Assembly: GCA_030634605.1 (NCBI GenBank) | Contig: DAOWAK010000078.1 | Span: 1-6,390 of the forward strand | Reading direction: 5' to 3' | Length of the DNA: 6,390 nucleotides | Origin: Sedimentisphaerales bacterium | GTDB taxonomy: Bacteria > Planctomycetota > Phycisphaerae > Sedimentisphaerales > SM23-30 | In this document: positions 1 through 6,390 of the stretch, piece after piece | Layout: each line of letters starts with the position of its first letter | Numbering within the stretch: the first letter of the stretch is position 1 | The notes under the pieces: model-generated | Told to the model about the DNA's origin: nothing | What the model saw: the letters and a program-made list of their open reading frames with translations, nothing else | Database searches by the model: none | Made by a program: the position numbers and the translations under genes

Positions 1-2261
1 ATTACGCTCTGGCTCACGGGATAAACTCTCGTCGCTGGCACGGGGAAAAACCCTGGTGTTTTAATTTGCCGCAAGCCAATCAGGATCAGGCTGATCAAAA
101 TGAATCGCCTGAGAATAACTGTTTCTTCAGTGATGAGCAGCTGAACCATTACCGTCAGAAAGCTCTGGTGCCGTTGGTTCAGTTGAGCGAGAATCTCCAA
201 AGCCAATCGGACGCAACCGACAAAACCCTCAGCGCCCGCCAGATTACTGCTGAACTGCTTAATTTGATGGAAACTATCGGTGTGAGCCAAACACTGACCC
301 AATGGTTTGAGCAGGCTAAACAGGAAAATGATCTGAATCGGACATCGATTCATCAGCAGGTTTACACCGAGTTAATCAAGTTGTTCGATGAGCTGGTTGA
401 AGCCCTGGGTGACGTTGAGCTGACCGTGGCGCAATACACGGAGATTCTCACCTCGGCCCTGGGCGAAATGAGTCTGGCTTTGGTACCGCCGGCGCTGGAT
501 CAGGTGCTGGTGGGCACTATTGAACGGTCCCGGCATCCCAGGATTCGGGCGGCATTTGTTCTGGGCGTTAACGAGGGCAGTTTCCCCCGGGCGGCGGCGC
601 CGGAGGTATTTTTCACCGATGATCAGCGTGAACTGCTGGGTAATAATGATTTTGAACTGGCACCAACAGCTACGGAAAAATTGCTGCACGAACGTTACCT
701 GGGTTATATTGCGATGACCCGTCCGAGTGAATTTTTGTGGGTGAGTTATCCGGCGGCTGATGAAAAAGGTGGACTGTTGGCGGGCTCATCGCTGATCGAC
801 AACATCCAGACGGCAGTGGGTAACGTACCGGTTTTGACATTGACGGAAGCCAGAGGGGCGCAACTGGAGAACATCTGCAACATTGACGAACTGACGCAGC
901 AAATGGCATTGGGCTGGTCGGAAAAAAAACTATCTGCGGCTGTTAAGGAAAGTTATCAGCAGCTTTATCATTATGGCAGAGACCTTCCGGAATGGTCTAA
1001 AGCCATCCAAATCGCCCTGAACGGTCTCCGGTACAACAACCAGGCCAGGCTGGACGGTGAAACGGCGGGAAAGCTGTTCCCGGCCGACCTGAACAGCAGC
1101 GTGTCGCGGCTGGAAAGCTTTGCGGCTTGTCCGTTTCAACACTTTGGGCGTTACGTGCTGACTTTGAAGCCTCGTGAGGAGTTACGGATCGGGGCTCTGG
1201 ATATTGGGAATTTTTATCATGACGGGCTGTGCTATATTTTTGAGCAGTTGCAGGAGAAGAAAATCGACTGGCGTGATCTCGACGCCGGCCACCTCGATGA
1301 GATAATGGAAAAAGTGCACCAGAAATTTTTTCATGAGGAGAGTCAATTTTCCGAGCTGCATCAGTTATCCCAGCGTAACCGTTTTATTATCGAGCTGGCC
1401 GCCCAACACTTGCGTCAGTTTTGTATTTCGCTTGGCGGAGCTGCAGCGGTGGGTGATTTTTATCAGAAATTTGCCGAACTGAAATTTGCTAACGACAGTC
1501 ATTTGCCGGCCTTGGCTATCCCACTGAGTAATGAACAGAAGCTGCTATTGCGCGGCCAAATCGATCGGGTGGATTTTTGTGAGCGTAGCGACGGACAAAT
1601 CGGCCTTATGGTTGTCGATTACAAATCTTCGGCGCAGGCTTTTCCTTATAACCGATTTTATCATGGATTGGCGCTGCAGCTTATCAGTTATCTGCTGACC
1701 TTGCAGGAAAATTATCACCATCCCAGCGGTCAGGGCTGTCGGGCGGTTGCGGCTTTGTACCTGCCGATCAAACGGGTTGGTAAAGCCAAGAATTGCCCCC
1801 CCCCACCGGAGGTTCTTCAGGCGGAGAAACAAGACAGCCAGGATGTCACCGATATCGCCCACAAAGCCAAGGGGATCATTGACGGCAGTTGGCATGAAAA
1901 CCTGGACAGGACTGCGGCACCCAAAATGAATTCCCGGTATTACGACTTTTACGTGAATAAGGAAGGATCTGTTTTTAATTCCAGAAGCTCCTCGGTTATC
2001 GAGCCGGAGGAAATGTCGGCGTTGCAAAGTCACTGCCGGGAAATTCTGGCGGAGCTGGGTCGAAATATTATCTCCGGAGACATCTCCGTTGCGCCCTATC
2101 GGATTGGCGAAAAGGAAACTCCTTGCGGGCACTGCGATTTCAAATCCTTCTGCCGATTCGATCCGCGACGGGACTATTACCGTCAACTGGGGAGCTATAA
2201 AAAAGAACAAGTTCTGGAATTGCTCGGCTGTGATAGTTCGGAGGTCCCCGCCGATGAGTGA
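1..2261 (+). CDS. addB: AddB (RexB) subunit of the AddAB helicase-nuclease, 5' partial
   Basis: AddB pairs with AddA to resect double-strand DNA ends in the cytoplasm. In studied AddAB enzymes its N-terminal helicase-like half reads Chi, and its C-terminal nuclease cuts the 5'-ended strand. The frame is open from the left edge (first full codon at base 3), so the TTG at 66 is internal. 752 residues are visible against about 1,166 in B. subtilis AddB, so roughly 400 are missing, including the Walker A region. Counting from the first visible residue: LGVNEGSFP at 187-195 and AMTRP at 237-241 are helicase-fold landmarks. The nuclease domain has GNFYH (His406), GQIDR (Asp521), VVDYKS (Asp539, Lys541) and QLISY (Gln559, Tyr563). 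Cys376 in FAACPF plus Cys708, Cys711 and Cys717 (C-x2-C-x5-C) match the 4Fe-4S cluster that staples the domain in B. subtilis AddB. A polar Q/N/D-rich stretch (about residues 23-41) looks like a linker. The stop TGA overlaps the addA start. Identity is seen directly; activity is inferred. Confidence 0.96.
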   Translation, partial: YALAHGINSRRWHGEKPWCFNLPQANQDQADQNESPENNCFFSDEQLNHYRQKALVPLVQLSENLQSQSDATDKTLSARQITAELLNLMETIGVSQTLTQWFEQAKQENDLNRTSIHQQVYTELIKLFDELVEALGDVELTVAQYTEILTSALGEMSLALVPPALDQVLVGTIERSRHPRIRAAFVLGVNEGSFPRAAAPEVFFTDDQRELLGNNDFELAPTATEKLLHERYLGYIAMTRPSEFLWVSYPAADEKGGLLAGSSLIDNIQTAVGNVPVLTLTEARGAQLENICNIDELTQQMALGWSEKKLSAAVKESYQQLYHYGRDLPEWSKAIQIALNGLRYNNQARLDGETAGKLFPADLNSSVSRLESFAACPFQHFGRYVLTLKPREELRIGALDIGNFYHDGLCYIFEQLQEKKIDWRDLDAGHLDEIMEKVHQKFFHEESQFSELHQLSQRNRFIIELAAQHLRQFCISLGGAAAVGDFYQKFAELKFANDSHLPALAIPLSNEQKLLLRGQIDRVDFCERSDGQIGLMVVDYKSSAQAFPYNRFYHGLALQLISYLLTLQENYHHPSGQGCRAVAALYLPIKRVGKAKNCPPPPEVLQAEKQDSQDVTDIAHKAKGIIDGSWHENLDRTAAPKMNSRYYDFYVNKEGSVFNSRSSSVIEPEEMSALQSHCREILAELGRNIISGDISVAPYRIGEKETPCGHCDFKSFCRFDPRRDYYRQLGSYKKEQVLELLGCDSSEVPADE
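506..513 (+). other. E. coli Chi-type octamer GCTGGTGG (copy 1, in addB)
   Basis: This is an exact match to the E. coli RecBCD Chi octamer, lying in addB codons reading Leu-Val-Gly. Known AddAB Chi sequences differ between species (B. subtilis uses AGCGG), so there is no direct reason to think the octamer works here. It is recorded because two more copies occur on the same strand. Confidence 0.2.
1796..1804 (+). repeat. Run of nine C inside addB
   Basis: This homopolymer encodes part of an Asn-Cys-Pro-Pro-Pro-Pro stretch between the AddB nuclease core (Asp539/Lys541) and the three C-terminal cluster cysteines. One added C would move translation into a frame that stops at TGA 1880-1882. One lost C would give a stop at TGA 1927-1929. 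Either product would lack the C-x2-C-x5-C at 2124-2153. The tract is therefore a slippage-prone point and a likely place for a sequencing error. As given, the frame is intact. The proline stretch lies in a probable surface loop of variable sequence. Confidence 0.9.
2240..2245 (+). promoter_or_regulatory. Shine-Dalgarno site for addA
   Basis: GGAGGT lies inside the last codons of addB, with 8 bases between it and the ATG at 2254. It is close to the ideal anti-16S match and is the main reason for choosing ATG 2254 as the addA start over anything upstream in that frame. Its position within addB fits coupled translation of the two subunits from one message. Confidence 0.85.
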
Positions 2262-5200
2262 TTTCAAGTGGACAAAAGAACAGTTGCTTGCCCTCCGTTG
2301 CACGGGAGGTGATTTGCTGCTGACGGCTGCAGCAGGTGCCGGGAAGACCGCGGTGCTTTCGCAGCGGTGTATTCATCTGCTAACCGATGCCAAACCGCGC
2401 TGCAATATCGATGAACTGCTGGTGCTGACCTACACCGAAGCTGCCGCTGCTGAAATGAAACGTCGAATTGGCAATGCATTATATCAGCGCAGTCGAACAG
2501 AGCCGGGGAATCATCATCTGCGCCGCCAACTGGCATTGCTGGATAAGGCAAGAATTTCCACGATCCATTCCTTTTGCCGTTCGGTGCTGCGTGAATTTTT
2601 CTATCGAATCGGTATCGACCCGGGATTTGGCATTCTGGACGCCGATGAAGCGGGGCTTATCCGGATTCAGATAGCCAACGATTTGCTGGAAGACTGTTAT
2701 GATCGTGCCGGCAACATTGTCCGGCCGGAACAGTTCATCAGTTTTGCTGAATCGTTCAGCTCCCAAAGCCAGGACCGCCAACTTATCAATCTGCTCATCA
2801 GGATGAACAGTTTTCTCGATACGCTGCGGGATCGCGAGCAATGGATATCGTCCTGGCAGGATCAGCAGCAGGCGATTCATGAACAGCACCCGAAAAAGCT
2901 GGTGGTGGTTGAACAGCAGCAGAAGATTTTTCGACAGCAGATTGATTTAATAATTCGCCAACTTGAATTCGCCCGGAAGACCATCAGTCACTTTCCGAAA
3001 CTGGATTTTTACACAGCCTACATTACCGATGAGTTAATGGAAAAGCTGCAAACTATCCAAACGCTGCTTGGCGATGAAGGTTTCGATACCGCCCTGGAAA
3101 AAATCGGCAATATCCAGAAATTCAAAAGAGCTCCCACGCGTCCCAAAGGACTCAGCAACGAAAATATCGCTCCGGTTAAAAACCTGATCGACCAGGCCAA
3201 AAGTCAGTTCAAATCCATCACGGAAAAACTCAGTGTCCAGGTTTCCGATGTGCTTAACCAGCTTTCGAGCACGTCCGGATCGGTTGATCTGTTGATTAAT
3301 CTTCATCAGGAGTTTATCAAGCGTTATCAGAAATATAAATATCAGCAAAATATGTTGGATTTTTCCGATCTGGAACATTACTGCCTGAAGCTGCTGGGTG
3401 ATGACGGTGACGGCAACAACGATGTGGCCCGGCAGCTTAACCGGCGATATAAAAACATCCTGGTTGATGAATATCAGGACATTTCCCCGCTTCAGGAAGC
3501 TATTATCCGGCGGATTGCTGATGCCGGTGCTCTTGCCGATGTAGGTGGTGACTTAGCTAAAAACAAAGAGCCATCGACTCTGGAAAATCGCCCTAATCTT
3601 TTCATGGTCGGAGATGTCAAGCAGAGTATCTACAGCTTTCGTCAGGCTGATCCGCGAATCTTCCTGGAAAAATATCATAGCTTTGGCCCGGTCGATTCAG
3701 CTGCGGCGAAGGCAGATCGGTTACCCGGGAACAGGCGAATTGATTTGAATAGGAATTTCCGCTCCCGGCGGGAAATAATCAACTCCATCAATTTCATCTT
3801 CTCTCGTTGCATGACCGATGATTTCGGGGAGATCGATTACCTTAATGATGCTCAACTGGTTTATGGTGCAGATTATTACGGTCAGGCTGACGGGAATGAT
3901 AATCAGGCCGATTCCAGATCAGACCAACCGGCTGTTGAGTTGCAGTTGTTGGAGCGTAATCTTGGTAACAACCACTCCGCTGAAAAACCGGCCAGCAGTT
4001 CAAATTCTACCGAGGGTGCCGACGAGGCTGACGACCAGCAGGATATTGACGCGACCCGGCGGGAAGCGGTGATGGTAGCCCGGCGAATTCGGCAAATGGT
4101 TGGTGCCGATCACCCGGAGGGTAAGGCTGAATTTAACATCCTGGACAGTGAAACCAAAACATCGCGGCCGGTGCAATATAGTGATATTGTTATTCTGCTG
4201 CGATCTATGAAGGTGAACGCGGAAATCTGGAATGAAATTTTCCACCAGATGCAGGTTCCCCTGCGTGCGGAAATGACCACCGGCTTTTTCCAGGCCACGG
4301 AAATCCAGGACATGGTTAATCTGCTCGGGCTGATCGACAATCCCCGGCAGGACATCCCGCTGGCATCGGTGTTACGCGGGCCGCTGGTGGGGCTGAGCGA
4401 ATCGCAATTGGCAGCGGTTCGTCTGCATTGCCCGGACGAATCTTTTTATGGTGCTGTGACGGAGTACGCCGATCGCGGCGGCGACGAGCAATTAAAACAA
4501 AAGCTTTCCAGATTTTTTGATAACCTGAATCACTGGCGGAGCCTGGCCCGGCGTGGGCCGCTGGCCCGGCTGATTTGGCGGATTTATCGCCAGAACCACC
4601 TGCTTAGTTTCGTTAGCGGTCAGAACGACGGTCGGCAGCGTTATAATAATCTGCTCCATCTGCATGACCGGGCTCGACAGTTTGACACTTTTGCCAATCA
4701 GGGGCTCAGTCGGTTCCTGCGTTTTCTGGAAAAACTGCGTGAAGAGGATGGCGACTTCGCGGCGGCGCCGGTGCTGACGGAAGCTGACAATGTAGTCCGC
4801 ATCATGAGCATCCACAAAAGTAAAGGATTGGAATTCCCGGTGGTAATTGTTGGAGGGCTGGCCAAGAAATTCAACAAAGCTGATTCGAGGCATCAGGTCC
4901 TTTTCACTCAGCCGGAAAACGGTTGTGCCGGATTACGCGTGGTGGACAGTGTTTCCAACGACCGGTGGCCTACGGTTTGCCACAACATCATCGCCGAAAC
5001 TATCGACCAGAAACAACTCACCGAAGAAATGCGGATTTTATATGTCGCCCTGACCCGGGCCCGCGAGAAGTTGTTACTGTTCGCCACGGTCGATCTGGAG
5101 AAACGGCAGCAGCAATGGCAAAGCTGGAGTTTTCATCGTAACGCAGCTCTGCCGGAATTTCAGTTACGCTCGGCCCAGGCACCGATCGACTGGCTGGGCA

Positions 5201-6231
5201 GTGCTCTGGCGGCTCACCCCGACATGTGCGGTTTTCTGGGTAATTCGCCCGAGAGCGAAAATAATTCTAAGCGGCAATCCGTGCTTGGCACTGAGTCACG
5301 TTTTGCGGTGGTGAGTTATTCTGGTTCAGAGTTAGCTGAAATACTGCAAAACACTCTGCCCGCTAAAAGAAGAAAGTCATCATCCGACTTTTCAACAGAC
5401 AGCCTTACCAAAAAAGATCGGTCGAAAATCACCCCTGAACTCCAGAAGGTCATCGATCGGATCAAGTGGCAGTATCCCCACCAGAACCTGACTAATCTGC
5501 CGGCCCGGACCAGTGTTTCCGAACTCAAACGCCGTTTTGATTTTCAGCAGGATCCGGATTTCCAACCAGATCCTGGTGTTATGCGGATTCCCGCGGACAG
5601 TTGCCAAATCCAAAAACCTTTCGACCTCAAGCCTCGATTTCTCAGTGATCAGGCACAAACGCCTTCGGCGACGGAAATCGGCACTTTGACCCACCTGCTG
5701 CTGCAGATGCTGGACTTTTCTAGTCCGGTTAGCCAATCGGAAATTGCTCGTCAATTACTTAGTCTGCAAAAGGAAGGCTTTTTTACCGAACAGCAGGCCC
5801 GCTGGATTAAAACCGACCGGATAGCGGAGTTCTTTGAATCCGCGTTGGGCCAGGAAATGTTCGCCCGGCGGGGCAGTCTGCAACGTGAATGGCCTTTCAC
5901 CCTGGCCCTGCCGACTGACTACCTAAATAGTCAGCCACAATCCAATAAGTCTGCCGGAAATGAACCTGCCGTCCAGGAACGTGTACTGGTCCGGGGAATA
6001 ATTGACGCCTTTTACGAAAGCGAAGCCGGGATCACAATAATAGATTTCAAGACCGACCGTCTCAGCCCCGAGCAGTGCCCCCTACGCGCCCGGCAGTATC
6101 ACCTCCAGATGAAACTGTACCAGAGAGCGGTGCAGGAAATTCTGAACAAAACCGTCAACCAACTGTTTATTTATTTTCTCCATCCCGCCCTGGCATATTC
6201 GGTCCCCATGAACCATGAACTCAGCTTCTGA
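2254..6231 (+). CDS. addA: AddA (RexA) helicase-nuclease subunit of AddAB, complete
   Basis: AddA is the 3'-to-5' SF1A helicase motor and 3'-strand nuclease of AddAB, which resects double-strand breaks and loads RecA in studied systems. The 1,325-residue protein starts at ATG 2254 behind GGAGGT and overlaps addB by 8 bp. Motifs in order: Gln10 of the Q-motif; Walker A AAAGAGKT (25-32); motif Ia LTYTEAAAAEM (58-68); STIHSFC (102-108); LDFSDLE (368-374); motif II VDEYQD (404-409); motif III VGDVKQSIYSFR (452-463); motif IV LNRNFRSR (498-505); motif V SIHKSKGLEFP (852-862); motif VI EEMRILYVALTRARE (924-938). The C-terminal RecB-family nuclease shows GTLTH (His1147), GIID (Asp1251), IDFKTD (Asp1264, Lys1266) and QMKLY (Gln1285, Tyr1289), so both activities look intact. 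It is somewhat longer than B. subtilis AddA (about 1,230). Extra length includes about 25 residues between motifs II and III (423-447) and polar/acidic linkers at 543-559 and 569-599. RecB is unlikely given the addB partner upstream. Confidence 0.97.
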   Translation: MSDFKWTKEQLLALRCTGGDLLLTAAAGAGKTAVLSQRCIHLLTDAKPRCNIDELLVLTYTEAAAAEMKRRIGNALYQRSRTEPGNHHLRRQLALLDKARISTIHSFCRSVLREFFYRIGIDPGFGILDADEAGLIRIQIANDLLEDCYDRAGNIVRPEQFISFAESFSSQSQDRQLINLLIRMNSFLDTLRDREQWISSWQDQQQAIHEQHPKKLVVVEQQQKIFRQQIDLIIRQLEFARKTISHFPKLDFYTAYITDELMEKLQTIQTLLGDEGFDTALEKIGNIQKFKRAPTRPKGLSNENIAPVKNLIDQAKSQFKSITEKLSVQVSDVLNQLSSTSGSVDLLINLHQEFIKRYQKYKYQQNMLDFSDLEHYCLKLLGDDGDGNNDVARQLNRRYKNILVDEYQDISPLQEAIIRRIADAGALADVGGDLAKNKEPSTLENRPNLFMVGDVKQSIYSFRQADPRIFLEKYHSFGPVDSAAAKADRLPGNRRIDLNRNFRSRREIINSINFIFSRCMTDDFGEIDYLNDAQLVYGADYYGQADGNDNQADSRSDQPAVELQLLERNLGNNHSAEKPASSSNSTEGADEADDQQDIDATRREAVMVARRIRQMVGADHPEGKAEFNILDSETKTSRPVQYSDIVILLRSMKVNAEIWNEIFHQMQVPLRAEMTTGFFQATEIQDMVNLLGLIDNPRQDIPLASVLRGPLVGLSESQLAAVRLHCPDESFYGAVTEYADRGGDEQLKQKLSRFFDNLNHWRSLARRGPLARLIWRIYRQNHLLSFVSGQNDGRQRYNNLLHLHDRARQFDTFANQGLSRFLRFLEKLREEDGDFAAAPVLTEADNVVRIMSIHKSKGLEFPVVIVGGLAKKFNKADSRHQVLFTQPENGCAGLRVVDSVSNDRWPTVCHNIIAETIDQKQLTEEMRILYVALTRAREKLLLFATVDLEKRQQQWQSWSFHRNAALPEFQLRSAQAPIDWLGSALAAHPDMCGFLGNSPESENNSKRQSVLGTESRFAVVSYSGSELAEILQNTLPAKRRKSSSDFSTDSLTKKDRSKITPELQKVIDRIKWQYPHQNLTNLPARTSVSELKRRFDFQQDPDFQPDPGVMRIPADSCQIQKPFDLKPRFLSDQAQTPSATEIGTLTHLLLQMLDFSSPVSQSEIARQLLSLQKEGFFTEQQARWIKTDRIAEFFESALGQEMFARRGSLQREWPFTLALPTDYLNSQPQSNKSAGNEPAVQERVLVRGIIDAFYESEAGITIIDFKTDRLSPEQCPLRARQYHLQMKLYQRAVQEILNKTVNQLFIYFLHPALAYSVPMNHELSF
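2898..2905 (+). other. E. coli Chi-type octamer GCTGGTGG (copy 2, in addA)
   Basis: This is an exact octamer match within addA codons reading Lys-Leu-Val-Val, on the same strand as the copies at 506 and 4383. Leu-Val encoded CTG-GTG, preceded and followed by G, produces it automatically, so codon choice is a sufficient explanation. Confidence 0.2.
4383..4390 (+). other. E. coli Chi-type octamer GCTGGTGG (copy 3, in addA)
   Basis: This is an exact octamer match within addA codons reading Pro-Leu-Val-Gly. I found no copy of the complement CCACCAGC on the + strand, so all three copies share one orientation, which is also the direction of transcription. Function is unproven. Confidence 0.2.
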
Positions 6232-6267
6232 AGCTTAAAATTTGGAATATTTTTAAAGGAATAGATT
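6232..6267 (+). other. AT-rich intergenic gap between addA and the nitroreductase gene
   Basis: These 36 bp contain only seven G or C bases, in sharp contrast to the flanking genes. The gap holds the downstream Shine-Dalgarno. I see no stem followed by a T-run that would count as an intrinsic terminator, and no promoter with clear -35 and -10 boxes at proper spacing. Read-through from addA is therefore possible, but a weak promoter in the AT-rich stretch cannot be excluded. Confidence 0.8.
6256..6260 (+). promoter_or_regulatory. Shine-Dalgarno site for the nitroreductase-family gene
   Basis: AAGGA is followed by 7 bases and then ATG 6268. The spacing is normal, and it supports that ATG as the true start of the downstream gene. 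Confidence 0.75.
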
Positions 6268-6390
6268 ATGGATGTCCATCAGACAATTCGAATAAGACGG
6301 AGCGTCAGGTATTACGAAGATCGGCCTATCGACGCGGATACTTACCGGAAACTGCTGGACGCATTGAGGTTTGCGCCGTCGGCGTGCAAG
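6268..6390 (+). CDS. Nitroreductase-family protein (FMN-dependent), 3' partial
   Basis: Only the first 41 codons lie in the window; the frame is open to the right edge. The N-terminus has the family's typical opening: an Ile-Arg-x-Arg-Arg-Ser-Val-Arg segment (residues 7-14, IRIRRSVR), whose basic and Ser residues contact the FMN phosphate in known members, then a Pro-Ile pair, a helix with LLDALRFAPSA (29-39), and Cys40-Lys41. Most members have Asn shortly after the PSA, so Lys41 is a variant seen at the cut end. Members are FMN oxidoreductases using NAD(P)H on nitroaromatics, quinones or flavins, but the family is broad and includes dehalogenases and flavin-destroying enzymes. The substrate cannot be told from 41 residues. 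It sits 36 bp after addA on the same strand with its own ribosome binding site. I see no functional tie to AddAB. Confidence 0.85.
   Translation, partial: MDVHQTIRIRRSVRYYEDRPIDADTYRKLLDALRFAPSACK

Noticed and set aside
66..68. TTG as the start of addB
   Set aside because: The same frame is open to the left edge and encodes AddB-like residues (YALAHGINSRRWHGEKPW) upstream, so the gene simply enters the window already in progress.
2089..2253. Extension of addA upstream to an earlier ATG at 2089
   Set aside because: The extra 55 residues overlap addB in another frame and look nothing like an AddA N-terminus. ATG 2254 has a good ribosome binding site and puts Walker A at residues 25-32, as expected.
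1545..2303. A 252-codon open frame on the minus strand opposite addB
   Set aside because: It lies entirely antisense to the well-supported addB nuclease and cysteine region, resembles no family I recognise, and is rich in Arg/Gln/Ile as expected of a shadow frame.
3818..4072. Alternative-frame + strand open frame of 84 codons inside addA
   Set aside because: It overlaps the linker region of addA in another frame, with no ribosome binding site or recognisable domain.
6223..6235. Perfect inverted repeat AGCTTC-T-GAAGCT at the end of addA as a terminator
   Set aside because: With a usable loop only a 4-5 bp, AT-containing stem remains and no clean T-run follows, so it is too weak to call an intrinsic terminator.
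1..6390. A new defence or mobile system
   Set aside because: Both major genes are recognisable, complete-looking AddAB components with standard motifs. No integrase, toxin, methylase, reverse transcriptase or repeat array is present.

Overview
The window holds most of a two-gene DNA-repair operon and the first codons of a third gene, all on the + strand. From left to right it contains the 3' two-thirds of addB (5' end outside the window), a complete addA, a 36-bp AT-rich gap, and the 5' end of a nitroreductase-family gene cut by the right edge. Coding sequence fills nearly everything. I see no RNA gene, CRISPR array, insertion sequence or integrase.

AddB and AddA (RexB and RexA in some lineages) form the AddAB helicase-nuclease, which processes double-strand DNA ends for RecA-dependent recombination and degrades linear DNA. 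Both nuclease domains look intact. AddA has all the SF1 (UvrD/RecB-type) helicase motifs and a C-terminal RecB-family nuclease. AddB has its own nuclease motif, framed by the four cysteines expected to hold a 4Fe-4S cluster. addA starts inside the end of addB (8-bp overlap) behind a strong Shine-Dalgarno, so the subunits are probably translationally coupled. The nitroreductase gene has its own ribosome binding site after a short gap and has no evident functional link to AddAB.

The organism is a bacterium of roughly balanced GC (estimated by eye). The iron-sulfur AddB and the addB-addA order fit the AddAB type of Firmicutes and several other phyla. The extra segment between AddA helicase motifs II and III and the polar linkers recall planctomycete (Phycisphaerae-like) homologues from memory. 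That is a weak lineage guess, and the sequence alone does not settle it.

I found no convincing new system. The points most worth a second look are a run of nine C inside addB, where a one-base slip would remove the Fe-S cysteines, and three same-strand copies of the E. coli Chi octamer inside the genes of a Chi-responsive enzyme, which codon usage may well explain.
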